Positions 24,489 to 33,386 of a DNA stretch of 64,000 nt are shown piece by piece. Below the pieces are notes generated by a model. The model was not told the DNA's origin and did no database searches. It was given only the letters and a program-made list of their open reading frames with translations. The stretch spans positions 1-64,000 of the forward strand of contig NZ_FOOW01000003.1 of the NCBI RefSeq assembly GCF_900113305.1, in the 5' to 3' direction. Position numbers and translations under genes: made by a program. This DNA is from Prevotella sp. KH2C16 (GTDB lineage: Bacteria; Bacteroidota; Bacteroidia; Bacteroidales; Bacteroidaceae). The first letter of the stretch is position 1, and each line of letters starts with the position of its first letter.

Positions 24489-26831
24489 ATGTATAGAATC
24501 GTTTCCAAAAAGCAATATTCAGAGAAAGTTTTCAATATAGAGGTTGAGGCACCGCTGATAGCTAAGAGTTGCAAGCCAGGCAACTTTATCATCGTCCGTG
24601 TTGACCACAATAGTGAACGAGTTCCCTATACCATTGCCAAGTCTGATGCGGAGAAAGGTACACTCAGTCTGGTAATTCAAGAAGTAGGACTTTCTTCTAC
24701 TAAATTCTGCAGTCTGAATGTCGGCGACGAGGTAAAGGACATTGTGGGACCTCTGGGCAATCCCTCAAGAATTGAGAACTATGGAACGGTTCTATGTGCC
24801 GGCGGCGGTATCGGAATTGCCGCCATCCTCCCTATTCTAACGGCTCTGAAACAAGCGGGCAACCGCATCATTTCCATTCTTGCCGGCCGCACGAAAGAAC
24901 TTGTCATCATGGTAGATGGTGTAAGAAGGTATTCCGATGAGGTTGTCATTATGACAGACGACGGTTCTTGGGGAGAAAAGGGTGTCATTACGGTTGGCAT
25001 GGAGAAAGTGATTAATCGGGAGCATATAGACAAGGTACTTGCCATCGGGCCTCCTATCATGATGAAATTCTGTTCTTTACTTGCCAAGAAATACAATATC
25101 CCTAATGATGTATCCTTAAATACCATCATGGTAGACGGTACCGGCATGTGCGGGGCATGCAGGCTCACCATCGGTGGAAAGACCAAGTTTGTGTGCATTG
25201 ACGGTCCGGAATTTGACGGAGACTTGGTTGATTGGGACGAGATGTTCAAGCGCATGGGTACATTCAAAAGTGTAGAGCGCAACGAGATGGAACATTATGC
25301 GGAACACACAGCGAAGATAAGTTCTGAAGCTTCAAAGCCTCAAAAGGATGCAGAAGGAAAGATAAAAGTAACAGATTCTATTGCACAATTAACGGATCGT
25401 AACGCTCAGTGGCGCAAAAACTTGCGGACTTCCATGAAACCAAAGGAACGGATGGCCATTGAGCGCGTTAAGATGCCCGAGCTCGATCCAGCCTATCGTG
25501 CAACTACACGGCTGGAAGAAGTAAACAAAGGACTCACGGAGGAAATGGCCGTTATGGAAGCGAAGCGCTGTCTCGACTGTGCAAAGCCAACCTGTGTAGA
25601 GGGTTGTCCCGTGAACATCAATATACCTTCGTTCATTAAGAACATTGAGCGTGGGGATTTTCTGGCCGCTGCCAAGGTCTTGAAGAGCACCTCTGCCCTT
25701 CCGGCTGTATGCGGCCGTGTCTGTCCGCAGGAAAAACAATGTGAAAGCCAATGTATTCACCTTAAGATGAATGAGCCTGCGGTTGCTATTGGGCACCTTG
25801 AAAGATTTGCTGCTGATTATGAACGAGAAAGTGGAAGCATTTCGCTGCCAGAAATGGAACCTGCTAATCGCATCAAGGTTGCCGCTATAGGTTCTGGGCC
25901 AGCTGGGCTAAGCTTTGCCGGCGATATGGCAAAACACGGATTCGATGTTTATGTTTTTGAGGCTTTGCATGAAATTGGTGGAGTCTTGAAATATGGCATT
26001 CCCGAATTCCGTCTTCCCAACTATATTGTTGATGTCGAGATAGAAAACCTGAAGAAGATGGGAGTTCATTTCCAGACCGATTGCATTGTCGGAAAGACCA
26101 TTACCATTGATGAACTTGAGCAAAAAGGGTTTAAGGGCATCTTCGTTGGTTCGGGAGCAGGACTTCCAAACTTCATGAACATTCCCGGCGAGAATCTCAT
26201 CAACATCATGAGTTCCAACGAGTATCTCACTCGTGTGAATCTCATGGATGCTGCAAATCCGAAAACCGACACTCCCATCATACTTGGGAAAAAAGTCTTA
26301 GTAGTAGGTGGTGGCAACACGGCCATGGACTCTTGCCGCACAGCCAAGCGCCTCGGCGCCGATGTTACTTTGGTCTATCGTCGCTCAGAGGCAGAGATGC
26401 CCGCTCGTCTGGAGGAAGTCAAGCATGCAAAAGAGGAAGGCATCAAGTTCCTAACCTTGCACAATCCCAAGGAATATATCTCTGACAAAGACGGCAGGGT
26501 TGCTGCAGCAGTTCTCGATGTAATGAAGCTTGGAGAGCCTGACGCAAGTGGGCGTCGCAGACCAGAAGTTACCGGACAGACGCTTACTGTGGAATGCGAC
26601 CAAGTGATCGTTGCAGTCGGGGTCAGTCCTAACCCATTGGTTCCAAAGTCAATTCCTGGCCTGGAACTCGGACGAAAGAACACGATCGTTGTCAATGACG
26701 AAATGCAAAGTTCACAGGCCAATATCTTTGCAGGAGGAGACATTGTCCGCGGTGGCGCAACAGTAATCCTTGCCATGGGAGACGGGCGACGCGCGGCAAC
26801 CAACATGGCAAAAAAACTCCTGCACTCATGA
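24489..26831 (+). CDS. Fused NfnA/NfnB-like flavin oxidoreductase (NADPH:ferredoxin or GltD-like)
   Basis: 780 residues. Residues 1-280 are a ferredoxin-NADP reductase-like subunit (VPYTIAKSDAEKGTLSLV, then GTGMCGACRLTIGGKTKFVC with 2Fe-2S cysteines). Residues 330-780 are a glutamate-synthase small-chain-like subunit: CLDCAKPTCVEGCP and CGRVCPQEKQCESQC bind 4Fe-4S clusters, GSGPAGLSFAGDMA binds FAD, VVGGGNTAMD binds NAD(P). As separate genes these are NfnA and NfnB, or SudB and SudA. The natural fusion is annotated in many Bacteroidales. It probably shuttles electrons between NADPH, NADH and ferredoxin. The exact reaction is not proven by sequence. Confidence 0.85.
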   Translation: MYRIVSKKQYSEKVFNIEVEAPLIAKSCKPGNFIIVRVDHNSERVPYTIAKSDAEKGTLSLVIQEVGLSSTKFCSLNVGDEVKDIVGPLGNPSRIENYGTVLCAGGGIGIAAILPILTALKQAGNRIISILAGRTKELVIMVDGVRRYSDEVVIMTDDGSWGEKGVITVGMEKVINREHIDKVLAIGPPIMMKFCSLLAKKYNIPNDVSLNTIMVDGTGMCGACRLTIGGKTKFVCIDGPEFDGDLVDWDEMFKRMGTFKSVERNEMEHYAEHTAKISSEASKPQKDAEGKIKVTDSIAQLTDRNAQWRKNLRTSMKPKERMAIERVKMPELDPAYRATTRLEEVNKGLTEEMAVMEAKRCLDCAKPTCVEGCPVNINIPSFIKNIERGDFLAAAKVLKSTSALPAVCGRVCPQEKQCESQCIHLKMNEPAVAIGHLERFAADYERESGSISLPEMEPANRIKVAAIGSGPAGLSFAGDMAKHGFDVYVFEALHEIGGVLKYGIPEFRLPNYIVDVEIENLKKMGVHFQTDCIVGKTITIDELEQKGFKGIFVGSGAGLPNFMNIPGENLINIMSSNEYLTRVNLMDAANPKTDTPIILGKKVLVVGGGNTAMDSCRTAKRLGADVTLVYRRSEAEMPARLEEVKHAKEEGIKFLTLHNPKEYISDKDGRVAAAVLDVMKLGEPDASGRRRPEVTGQTLTVECDQVIVAVGVSPNPLVPKSIPGLELGRKNTIVVNDEMQSSQANIFAGGDIVRGGATVILAMGDGRRAATNMAKKLLHS

Positions 26832-27195
26832 ATGGATTGTATACCATATTACTGCTTTTGCTTAGCAATGTCTTTATGACATTTGCATGGTATGGACACT
26901 TGCGCCTCCAGCAGGCGGGACTTTCCCGAGACTGGCCAATCCTCGGCATTATCCTGTTTTCATGGGAATAGCTTTTTTTGAATACTGCTGTCAGGTTCCT
27001 GCAAACAGAATCGGATTCTCCGGTAACGGCGGTCCATTCTCATTGGTGCAATTAAAAGTGATCCAGGAGTGTGCAAGTCTCGCCATATTTGCCATTATCA
27101 CGAATATCATGTTTCAAGGGCAGAGCCTGCATTGGAACCATGTTCTGGCCTTCTTTCTACTCATCTGCGCAGTATATTTGGTTTTCATGAAATAG
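26828..27195 (+). pseudogene. DUF486 (DMT-like) small membrane protein, frameshifted
   Basis: ATG at 26828 overlaps the stop of the previous gene (ATGA). The first frame reads MNGLYTILLLLLSNVFMTFA onward to ILFSWE and a TAG. The rest (GIAFFEYCCQVPANRIG, then FQGQSLHWNHVLAFFLL) is in another frame. Adding one G to the GGG at 26964-26966 restores a continuous 122-residue protein with about four membrane segments, the normal DUF486 length. So either a one-base deletion in a G-run, a sequencing error, or a phase-variable tract of very short length. Confidence 0.8.
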
Positions 27196-27213
27196 ACTTT
27201 TCACATCCCAGAT

Positions 27214-27244
27214 TTTGTAATATAAGATATTATTGCTATCTTTG
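27214..27244 (+). promoter_or_regulatory. Promoter abutting the PD40 gene start
   Basis: TTTG (27214-27217), 19 bases, TATCTTTG (27237-27244). The ATG is at 27251, about where transcription should begin. Confidence 0.7.
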
Positions 27245-27250
27245 CCGAAT

Positions 27251-28375
27251 ATGAAAAAAGTGAACATCGTTTTACTATTGCTTGTATTTTTCCTAATCAG
27301 TGCGTCGGCGCAAAGGAGAAAGGCAAGGGTAATGCCTAAGCCTGTTGTGAAGCAAGAGTCTCCACAGGATAAGCTATATAAGTCGATGCTGCCATCAACG
27401 GCAAAGGTGATGTTTATTGACAGCCTTGTTGTTGACAAGGACTCCTTCCTGACAAGGATTCCTCTTAATCGGGAGTCCGGTTACCTTTATGCAACCAAAG
27501 ACGGTATCAATGGCTATACAAATGAGTTTGAGAATCGCACCTATTACTCTGCGGAGAAAGATTCAGCACGCTATCTCTACTCTGCCGACAAATTAGGGAA
27601 AGACTGGGGAAAGGGAACCATGCTTGATGGCATTGGAGACGATTATAGCACGCAGGACTTTCCCTTCCTTATGTCAGATGGTATCACTCTGTTCTTTGCA
27701 GCCAAGGGAAAATATAGTTTGGGAGGATACGACATCTTCACCACTATGTTTGACAGCCAGTCCGGCCAATTCTATGAGCCGCAGAACTACGGCCTTCCTT
27801 TCAATTCCCGTGCCAACGACTATCTGCTTGCCATTGATGAAGTAGATACCCTTGGCTGGCTTGTCAGCGATCGCTTCCAACCCGAAGGAAAAGTCTGCAT
27901 CTATACCTTTGTCCCCACCACCCCACGGCAGAGCTTTGAGGACGAAGACATTACAAATGAAGAAATCTCTAAATATGCGAACCTGAATGCCATTGATGAT
28001 ACCTGGGAGTTTGGCAACCACAAGACGGCCATTGCCAGACTTGAGAGCATGAAGGCTCGAGAAGGGAAAAAGCATAATGCAAACGCAATTGACTTCGCCA
28101 TAAATGATGATACGGTATATCATGACATCCATGACTTCAAGTCTGCGAGCAATCGGCAACTGTTCCTCGAGTGGAAAGGCCAGAAGGGCTTGATGACAAG
28201 TGAGGAAGAAAAACTTCATAAGCTGCGGGAAGCCTATGCCAAAGGGAGTGAGTCTATACGGCAACAACTTCAACAAGAAATCATCCGTACAGAAGAGAAT
28301 ATTGGACAGCTAAGGCAATCCCTCCATCAAATGGAGAAGAAAATCAGGAATAATGAAATTAGCATACTAAAATAA
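27251..28375 (+). CDS. Secreted PD40 beta-propeller protein with C-terminal coiled coil
   Basis: 374 residues with a signal peptide (KKVNIVLLLLVFFLISASAQ). Residues 90-230 hold WD40-like PD40 repeats: FPFLMSDGITLFFAAKG, GGYDIFTTMFD, DYLLAIDEVDTLGWLVSDR. The last 70 residues are a charged coiled coil. PD40 domains in Bacteroidota often bind peptidoglycan-associated or T9SS partners (PorE-like), but there is no OmpA domain here. The ATG almost coincides with the predicted transcription start, so the mRNA may be leaderless. Nucleoside phosphorylase and mnmE follow within short gaps and may be co-transcribed. Confidence 0.75.
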   Translation: MKKVNIVLLLLVFFLISASAQRRKARVMPKPVVKQESPQDKLYKSMLPSTAKVMFIDSLVVDKDSFLTRIPLNRESGYLYATKDGINGYTNEFENRTYYSAEKDSARYLYSADKLGKDWGKGTMLDGIGDDYSTQDFPFLMSDGITLFFAAKGKYSLGGYDIFTTMFDSQSGQFYEPQNYGLPFNSRANDYLLAIDEVDTLGWLVSDRFQPEGKVCIYTFVPTTPRQSFEDEDITNEEISKYANLNAIDDTWEFGNHKTAIARLESMKAREGKKHNANAIDFAINDDTVYHDIHDFKSASNRQLFLEWKGQKGLMTSEEEKLHKLREAYAKGSESIRQQLQQEIIRTEENIGQLRQSLHQMEKKIRNNEISILK

Positions 28376-28392
28376 CTAAAACCAGATGCCAT

Positions 28393-29265
28393 ATGAACAA
28401 GTATTTTGCTCCATCAGAGTTGATTATTAATGAGGACGGAAGCTGCTTCCATCTCCATTTGAAGCCAGAACAATTGGCTGACAAGGTAATCTTAGTCGGT
28501 GATCCTGACAGAGTATCTCTGATTGCCTCTCATTTTGAGAACATTGAAAACACTGTTCAGAGCCGCGAGTTTCATTCTGTTACTGGGACATATAAGGGTA
28601 AGCGCATCACGGCGCAAAGTACAGGTATAGGGTGCGACAACATTGATATTGTGATGAATGAGTTAGATGCCCTTGCCAATATTGATTTCAAGACCCGTAC
28701 GGAGAAAGCTAAGCACCGTACACTATCTGTCTGCCGCATAGGGACTTGTGGCGGTCTGCAGCCTAACACCCCTGTCGGCACATATATTGCCAGTGTAAAG
28801 AGTATAGGCTTTGACGGCCTCATTAACTTTTATGCGAATCGCAATGGAATCTGCGACTTGGATTTCGAACACGAATTCAGAAACCAAGTCAAATGGAATG
28901 ACCAACTTGGGAATCCGTATGTCGTAGATGCAGACAAGGAACTCATTAAGCGTATTGCAGGCGAGGAAATGGTATATGGTGTTACAATTGCATGCGGTGG
29001 CTTCTATGGTCCACAGGGGCGTGTGCTTCGTGTTCCATTAGCAGATCCTAATCTTAATGAGAAGATTGAGAGCTTTGAATACAAAGGTTTGAGAATCACA
29101 AACTTTGAAATGGAAAGCAGTGCCCTTGCCGGCCTTGCCAAGTTGATGGGACACAAGGCGATGACATGCTGTATGGTAATTGCTAATCGCCGTATTCTCG
29201 AGGCCAATACAGGCTACAAAAACAGTATTGATGGACTAATCAAATTAGTCCTTGAAAGAATTTAA
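28393..29265 (+). CDS. Nucleoside phosphorylase (PNP/UDP family)
   Basis: 290 residues. VILVGDPDRVSLIASHF (phosphate-binding Gly and Asp/Arg), STGIGCDNIDIVMNEL, CRIGTCGGLQPNTPVGTYI and the ribose-binding NFEMESSALAGLA are family hallmarks. It cleaves nucleosides with phosphate for base salvage in the cytoplasm; the substrate (uridine or purine nucleosides) is not certain. It lies 17 bases after the PD40 gene and 9 bases before mnmE. Confidence 0.88.
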   Translation: MNKYFAPSELIINEDGSCFHLHLKPEQLADKVILVGDPDRVSLIASHFENIENTVQSREFHSVTGTYKGKRITAQSTGIGCDNIDIVMNELDALANIDFKTRTEKAKHRTLSVCRIGTCGGLQPNTPVGTYIASVKSIGFDGLINFYANRNGICDLDFEHEFRNQVKWNDQLGNPYVVDADKELIKRIAGEEMVYGVTIACGGFYGPQGRVLRVPLADPNLNEKIESFEYKGLRITNFEMESSALAGLAKLMGHKAMTCCMVIANRRILEANTGYKNSIDGLIKLVLERI

Positions 29266-29274
29266 ACTGATTTA

Positions 29275-30633
29275 ATGATACAAAATCCTCAAGATACTAT
29301 TGCAGCAATGGCGACACCTGCGGGTGGCGCCATTGGTGTTATTAGAGTCTCCGGCTCTGAAGCAATTACTATTACCTCTAAACTTTTCAGTAAAAACCTT
29401 GCCGCCTCAAAGGCCAATAGTCTCCATTATGGAAACTTTCACACCCTACAGGGCGAGTTACTGGATGATGTTATAATAAGCGTCTATCGTGCGCCTCACT
29501 CTTATACTGGAGAAGATGCAACGGAAATTAGCTGCCATGGCTCTCGGTATATTATGCAGAGAATTCTTCAATCTCTTGTTGATGCCGGATGTCGGCAAGC
29601 TATGCCGGGCGAATATACAGAGCGCGCTTACCTAAACAACAAAATGGATTTAAGTCAGGCGGAAGCTATAGCAGATTTGGTATCTTCGACCAATCGTGCC
29701 TCACATAAATTAGCACTAAGCCAACTTCGCGGGCACTTCAGTAGTGAGCTTGGTCAACTTCGAGAACAGTTACTAAAGATAACTTCACTCTTGGAATTAG
29801 AGCTCGACTTCAGTGATCATGAAGAGTTGGAATTTGCCGACCGCACAGAACTGTTAGAACTGACGGATAAAATTCTAAATCACATCAATGCGCTAATTCA
29901 TTCCTTTGAGACCGGGAACGCCCTGAAGAACGGCATACCGGTTGCTATTATCGGTAAGACCAATGTTGGTAAGAGCACACTGCTGAACAAGCTCCTTCAC
30001 GAAGAAAAGGCCATTGTGAGCGATATCCATGGTACGACGCGGGATGTCATCGAGGACACCACGGAAATAGACGGAATAACTTTCCGTTTCATCGACACGG
30101 CTGGTATACGCAACACGCAGGATAAGGTTGAACAGCTCGGTATAGAGCGAACTTACCAGAAATTGGATGAAGCCATCATCGTTTTATGGATTATAGACAG
30201 AAGCACAACGGACGCTGAAGTTAACGAGATGAAGAAAAAGTGCAAAAACAAGAAACTTATCCTTGTGCGCAACAAGATAGACTTAGAACAAGAACACATG
30301 GATCCCATCGACTATAACCCCCTTGTTGAGATTAGTGCAAAATACGGCCAAGGTATTGCAGATTTAGAAACGGCATTGGTCAATAGTGCCGATATCCCGG
30401 AAATCAATGAGAACAGCGTTATTGTTACCAATGTGCGACATTATGAAGCCCTGACTAAGGCCCGCGAAAGTATTCTGAGAGTCATTGAATCTATGCAAAT
30501 GGGAGTGAGTGGCGACCTCATTTCAGAAGATCTCCGCATTTGCATTGAGCAACTTGCAGAAATTACCGGTACGCCAATTACACCTAATGAAGTCCTCGGT
30601 AACATTTTCAAACACTTTTGCGTGGGAAAATAG
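29275..30633 (+). CDS. mnmE: tRNA modification GTPase MnmE
   Basis: 452 residues. N-terminal tetrahydrofolate-binding domain (ATPAGGAIGVIRVSG), central helical domain, and an inserted G domain with IGKTNVGKSTLLN (P-loop, about 224), DTAGIR (G3) and RNKID (G4). It ends in FCVGK, the C-(I/L/V)-G-K tail needed for catalysis. With MnmG it installs cmnm5 groups on wobble U34. Ninth in spacing from the upstream phosphorylase gene, likely the same transcript. Confidence 0.97.
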   Translation: MIQNPQDTIAAMATPAGGAIGVIRVSGSEAITITSKLFSKNLAASKANSLHYGNFHTLQGELLDDVIISVYRAPHSYTGEDATEISCHGSRYIMQRILQSLVDAGCRQAMPGEYTERAYLNNKMDLSQAEAIADLVSSTNRASHKLALSQLRGHFSSELGQLREQLLKITSLLELELDFSDHEELEFADRTELLELTDKILNHINALIHSFETGNALKNGIPVAIIGKTNVGKSTLLNKLLHEEKAIVSDIHGTTRDVIEDTTEIDGITFRFIDTAGIRNTQDKVEQLGIERTYQKLDEAIIVLWIIDRSTTDAEVNEMKKKCKNKKLILVRNKIDLEQEHMDPIDYNPLVEISAKYGQGIADLETALVNSADIPEINENSVIVTNVRHYEALTKARESILRVIESMQMGVSGDLISEDLRICIEQLAEITGTPITPNEVLGNIFKHFCVGK

Positions 30634-30671
30634 ATTTTGCATGGGAAGGAGTCAGCATAAGCTGATGCAAA

Positions 30672-30706
30672 AGCCCTTCGAGCATCGAAAATGACTCGAA
30701 GGGGCT
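30672..30706. terminator. Hairpin after mnmE
   Basis: AGCCCTTCGAG (30672-30682) pairs with CTCGAAGGGGCT (30695-30706) with one bulge. The T-tract is poor on the plus strand. It separates mnmE from the convergent GNAT gene. Confidence 0.55.
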
Positions 30707-30747
30707 GCTTACAATTTTAGTTAATCCCACTGCCCTATTCTATCATG

Positions 30748-31281
30748 TCATCCTTCCTGGATGTCGTCAGGCCACCAGAACTGTTGCAGTTCGTGGATGA
30801 TGTCATCCCAATCTTTCATGGTGAACATACCTTCGCCTCTCATCATGATTGTCATGGTGATGTCGTTATAAGTGCGATAGAGTTTTGTGTCCCTAAATCC
30901 ATTACGGATGTAGAACGCTTGGCGTTGTTTTCGTTGCTCCAGGTTATCGCAAACTTGGGTGGTACTCTCCATGTCCAAAATGAAAGGTTGACCCTTATAT
31001 CGTTCAATCAGCTGAGTGAGAATCTGCTGGCCATAGTCTTTCCCTCGCAGTTCCTTACTGACAGCGAAGTACCAAAACCAGTTGAATTTCTTACATGGAT
31101 AGACGATGGTGAAGCCGATGAAGGTTTGACCATCGTAGTAGGCGGTGAAATCCAGCGGCATTTCCCCAACAAGGCGCATCAGATCTACCCATGGAATCTG
31201 CTCTCCTTCGGGGAATGCCGTTTCATAGAGCTGTTTTATCTTTTCATCAGCATTGGCTGATGTTATCTGGATGGTTTGCAT
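30748..31281 (-). CDS. GNAT family N-acetyltransferase
   Basis: 177 residues. GFTIVYPCKKFNWFWYFAVS followed by KELRGKDYGQQILTQLI gives the conserved acetyl-CoA binding turn (R-G-x-x-Y-G). FYIRNGFRDTKLYRTYND is the last motif with its aromatic residue. The acceptor substrate is unknown. The start overlaps the stop of the MmcQ gene by one base, so the genes are coupled. Confidence 0.85.
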   Translation of the reverse strand: MQTIQITSANADEKIKQLYETAFPEGEQIPWVDLMRLVGEMPLDFTAYYDGQTFIGFTIVYPCKKFNWFWYFAVSKELRGKDYGQQILTQLIERYKGQPFILDMESTTQVCDNLEQRKQRQAFYIRNGFRDTKLYRTYNDITMTIMMRGEGMFTMKDWDDIIHELQQFWWPDDIQEG

Positions 31282-31625
31282 TATTTCTTCTTATATTTGG
31301 CTTTTACTATCTCATATGAGTTTCGAGTCAGTTCCTGTAGGAGTTCATCTGGAGCATTGCCTGGATCTATACCAATCCAATGCTTAGGTGCCATGTTATA
31401 TGGTTTGCCGATGCAACTATGATTTGCACAGAGTTCTTCGATGCGGTCTGGTTGACATTTCAGTATAATGATGCAGAAATCATCGCAATCGAAGAATGAA
31501 AACATGTGGTCATGAATGTAGAAGACCAACACGCTACTGGCATGATGAAACGCTGTGAAAGGCAGCTTCTCTTCCACATCTTCGCCCAAAGAAAGACAAT
31601 ACTCACGATAGTCTTCTATGTTCAT
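31281..31625 (-). CDS. MmcQ/YjbR family DNA-binding-fold protein
   Basis: 114 residues. The N-terminal EDYREYCLSLGEDVEEKLPF and the LKCQPDRIEELCANHSCIGKPYNM region, ending KHWIGIDPGNAPDELLQELTRNSYEIV, fit the YjbR double-wing fold. The molecular role of the family is unclear despite the DNA-binding-like fold. It begins ten bases after the end of the broken GNAT gene. Confidence 0.82.
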   Translation of the reverse strand: MNIEDYREYCLSLGEDVEEKLPFTAFHHASSVLVFYIHDHMFSFFDCDDFCIIILKCQPDRIEELCANHSCIGKPYNMAPKHWIGIDPGNAPDELLQELTRNSYEIVKAKYKKK

Positions 31626-31634
31626 TCCGTTCTT

Positions 31635-32117
31635 TTATTTGCTTAATCGCTCCAATGCCGTAGCGTCAAGTCGGTAAATTGTCCATTCCTTCATGGGCAC
31701 GGCTCAAAGTGAGAGATAGAAGTCGATGCTGAGCTGGTTCCAGTTGAGACATGTCCATTCCATGCGTCCGCAATGATGCTCGCGCGCTATCCTGACCAGA
31801 TGCAGCAGGAGAGCCTTGCCATAACCCTTTCCTCGCTCTTCCGGCCATACGAACAGGTCTTCCAGATACAGCCCGGAGTGTCCGATGAATGTCGAGAAAT
31901 TGTAGAAGTAGAGTGCGAAGCCCACTTCCCGGCCATCCACTACGGCAAACACAGCCTCCGCCCTGTGTTCATCGAACATTTCACGATCCAGCACTTCTCG
32001 CGAAGCAATCACCTCGTTCTCCATCTTCTCATACCGGGCTATACCTCGTATGAAATCCAGTAACAGCGGCACATCCTGCCGTTCTGCCCTACGAATCAAT
32101 ATATTGTCTTTAGTCAT
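31635..32117 (-). pseudogene. GNAT family N-acetyltransferase with in-frame stop
   Basis: Reading from the ATG at 32117 gives 137 residues (RRAERQDVPLLLDFIRGIA, then EDLFVWPEERGKGYGKALL with the acetyl-CoA loop) ending SIDFYLSL and a TGA at 31704-31706. In the same frame 22 more codons follow, AVPMKEWTIYRLDATALERL then SK and TAA at 31635, which is the normal end of this subfamily (FYLSLGAxPMxEWTxYRL). So a GGA glycine codon has probably become TGA. The lost part forms the last strands of the fold; the product is likely weak or inactive. The start overlaps the FKBP stop (ATGA). Confidence 0.82.
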
Positions 32118-32514
32118 GCTATTCCCAACAACTCAATTTCAAATATCAATGTCGAACCACCGGGGATGCCTGGCTGGGAGAATTTTCCATAGCCCATGTC
32201 GGCTGGGATATAGACTTCCCATTTGTCGCCAATGTACATCTGCTGCATGGCGATGATCCAGCCCTCTATGAGGTCACAGAGCCTGCAAACTAATGGCACA
32301 CCACCACGACTGCTGTCAAACATTTTGCCGTCGATAGTCTTGCCCGTATAGTGAGCCGTCACAATACTTCTTACACTGGGTGTCGCACTCTGGGCATTAC
32401 CCTCTGCCAACACCTTATAGTAAATTCCCTTTGGAAGAGCCTTTATGCCTTCCTCCTGTGTGATTTGACTACCAGCCAATCCTTATTTTCTTGTATATAT
32501 GCTCTCTTGTTCAT
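32114..32514 (-). pseudogene. FKBP-type peptidyl-prolyl isomerase, N-terminus frameshifted
   Basis: The FKBP domain (SIVTAHYTGKTIDGKMFDSS, then IPADMGYGKFSQPGIPGGST) is intact to the stop at 32114. The only long open frame for it starts at a TTG at 32479. The ATG at 32514 opens a different frame (NKRAYIQENKDWLVVKS) that matches the expected N-terminus and slips into the FKBP frame at the CACACA tract (TGTGTG, 32457-32462). A two-base gain or one-base loss there explains the break. The relatives I recall are cytoplasmic or periplasmic prolyl isomerases of about 190 residues or fewer. Confidence 0.65.
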
Positions 32515-32580
32515 ATTTCTGATGTTCGCTAAATTGGAATTTACTTAATAAAGGATACAGGGATGAGTTCTGACCTTACG

Positions 32581-32649
32581 CTATGTTCTGGAGCCTCCAA
32601 AGACGGGCTTACCCGATGCCATGTAATCACGAAACTCTTGTATTGTCAT
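32581..32649 (-). pseudogene. Possible N-terminal remnant of a sugar O-acetyltransferase
   Basis: A 22-codon frame starting ATG at 32649 reads MTIQEFRDYMASGKPVFGGS, then RT and TAG. This resembles the opening of maltose/galactoside O-acetyltransferases of Bacteroidales, but nothing of the hexapeptide-repeat body follows. It sits in a 219-base gap beside two other broken genes. The resemblance is from memory of the family and short, so weak. Confidence 0.28.
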
Positions 32650-32733
32650 TCTCAACAGAATTCAATAATAGCACTTACATCTTCTCCTATTGATAGGGAA
32701 ACTATAATGTCATGAACCGCTTCTTGTTTACGA

Positions 32734-33381
32734 CTATTTGTCTTTAATACACTCTGCCATTCTCTTTCCTGCATCGAATGCCTTCTGCAAGTCCTCCTCC
32801 CAATGTTCCTCACGATACTTCCGCTTGTCTGGTTCTGAGAAACCGCGCAACTCGTAGTTGTCGTAGTTCTTCACCTGATAGGTGTTGTAGGCAATCAGCT
32901 TCTCAGGTTCTCCGAGGGCTTGGGTGATGCTGTATTCCATCGTGCCGTAGCCGTTGCAGTTATTGAACTCCTTTGTGCCGTTCTGTGTCTCTACAAGCAC
33001 CACCGGCATGCGTTTCGGTGCTGTCAAACTGTGGTCGTTGTAAGAGAGCCAGGCAAAGGCCAGCCGTTCCAGGAATGCACGCATCTGTGCCGTGATCTCT
33101 CCGAAATAGTTGGGTGACCCCAGCACCAGTCCGTCGGCTTCTGCCACTTCCTGCAGCACAGGAGTTAGGGCATCCTTGAACTTGCAAACATTCGAAACCT
33201 TGCCTCTGATCTTACAGACCATACACGACATGCAGCCCTTGTAGTCAAGGCCATACAAGCGCACGGTCTTTACTTCGATTTGGTCACTTACTGAAGTAGC
33301 ACCTTCGGCGAACTTCTTCAGCATAGAGGCCGTATTGAATGTCTTTCTTGGGCCTCCGTCGATAATCATAATCTTTTTCAT
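32734..33381 (-). CDS. NAD(P)H-dependent FMN reductase / iron-sulfur flavodoxin-type protein
   Basis: 215 residues. MKKIMIIDGGPRKTFNTASM is the FMN-phosphate loop; CMSCMVCKIRGKVSNVCKF has clustered cysteines as in iron-sulfur flavoproteins; SPNYFGEITAQMRAFLERL binds the flavin ring. It is the last gene of a four-gene minus-strand redox cluster, five bases after a flavin reductase gene. Confidence 0.82.
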   Translation of the reverse strand: MKKIMIIDGGPRKTFNTASMLKKFAEGATSVSDQIEVKTVRLYGLDYKGCMSCMVCKIRGKVSNVCKFKDALTPVLQEVAEADGLVLGSPNYFGEITAQMRAFLERLAFAWLSYNDHSLTAPKRMPVVLVETQNGTKEFNNCNGYGTMEYSITQALGEPEKLIAYNTYQVKNYDNYELRGFSEPDKRKYREEHWEEDLQKAFDAGKRMAECIKDK

Positions 33382-33386
33382 CGTAT

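Noticed and set aside
31704-31706. UGA recoded as glycine
   Set aside because: UGA serves as an ordinary stop in many intact genes here (for example pepD-adjacent lipoprotein, rubredoxin), so a simple nonsense mutation is more likely.
32114-32479. FKBP as an intact 121-residue gene with TTG start
   Set aside because: TTG starts are rare here and the expected N-terminal residues are found in another frame just upstream, so a frameshift explains the gene better.
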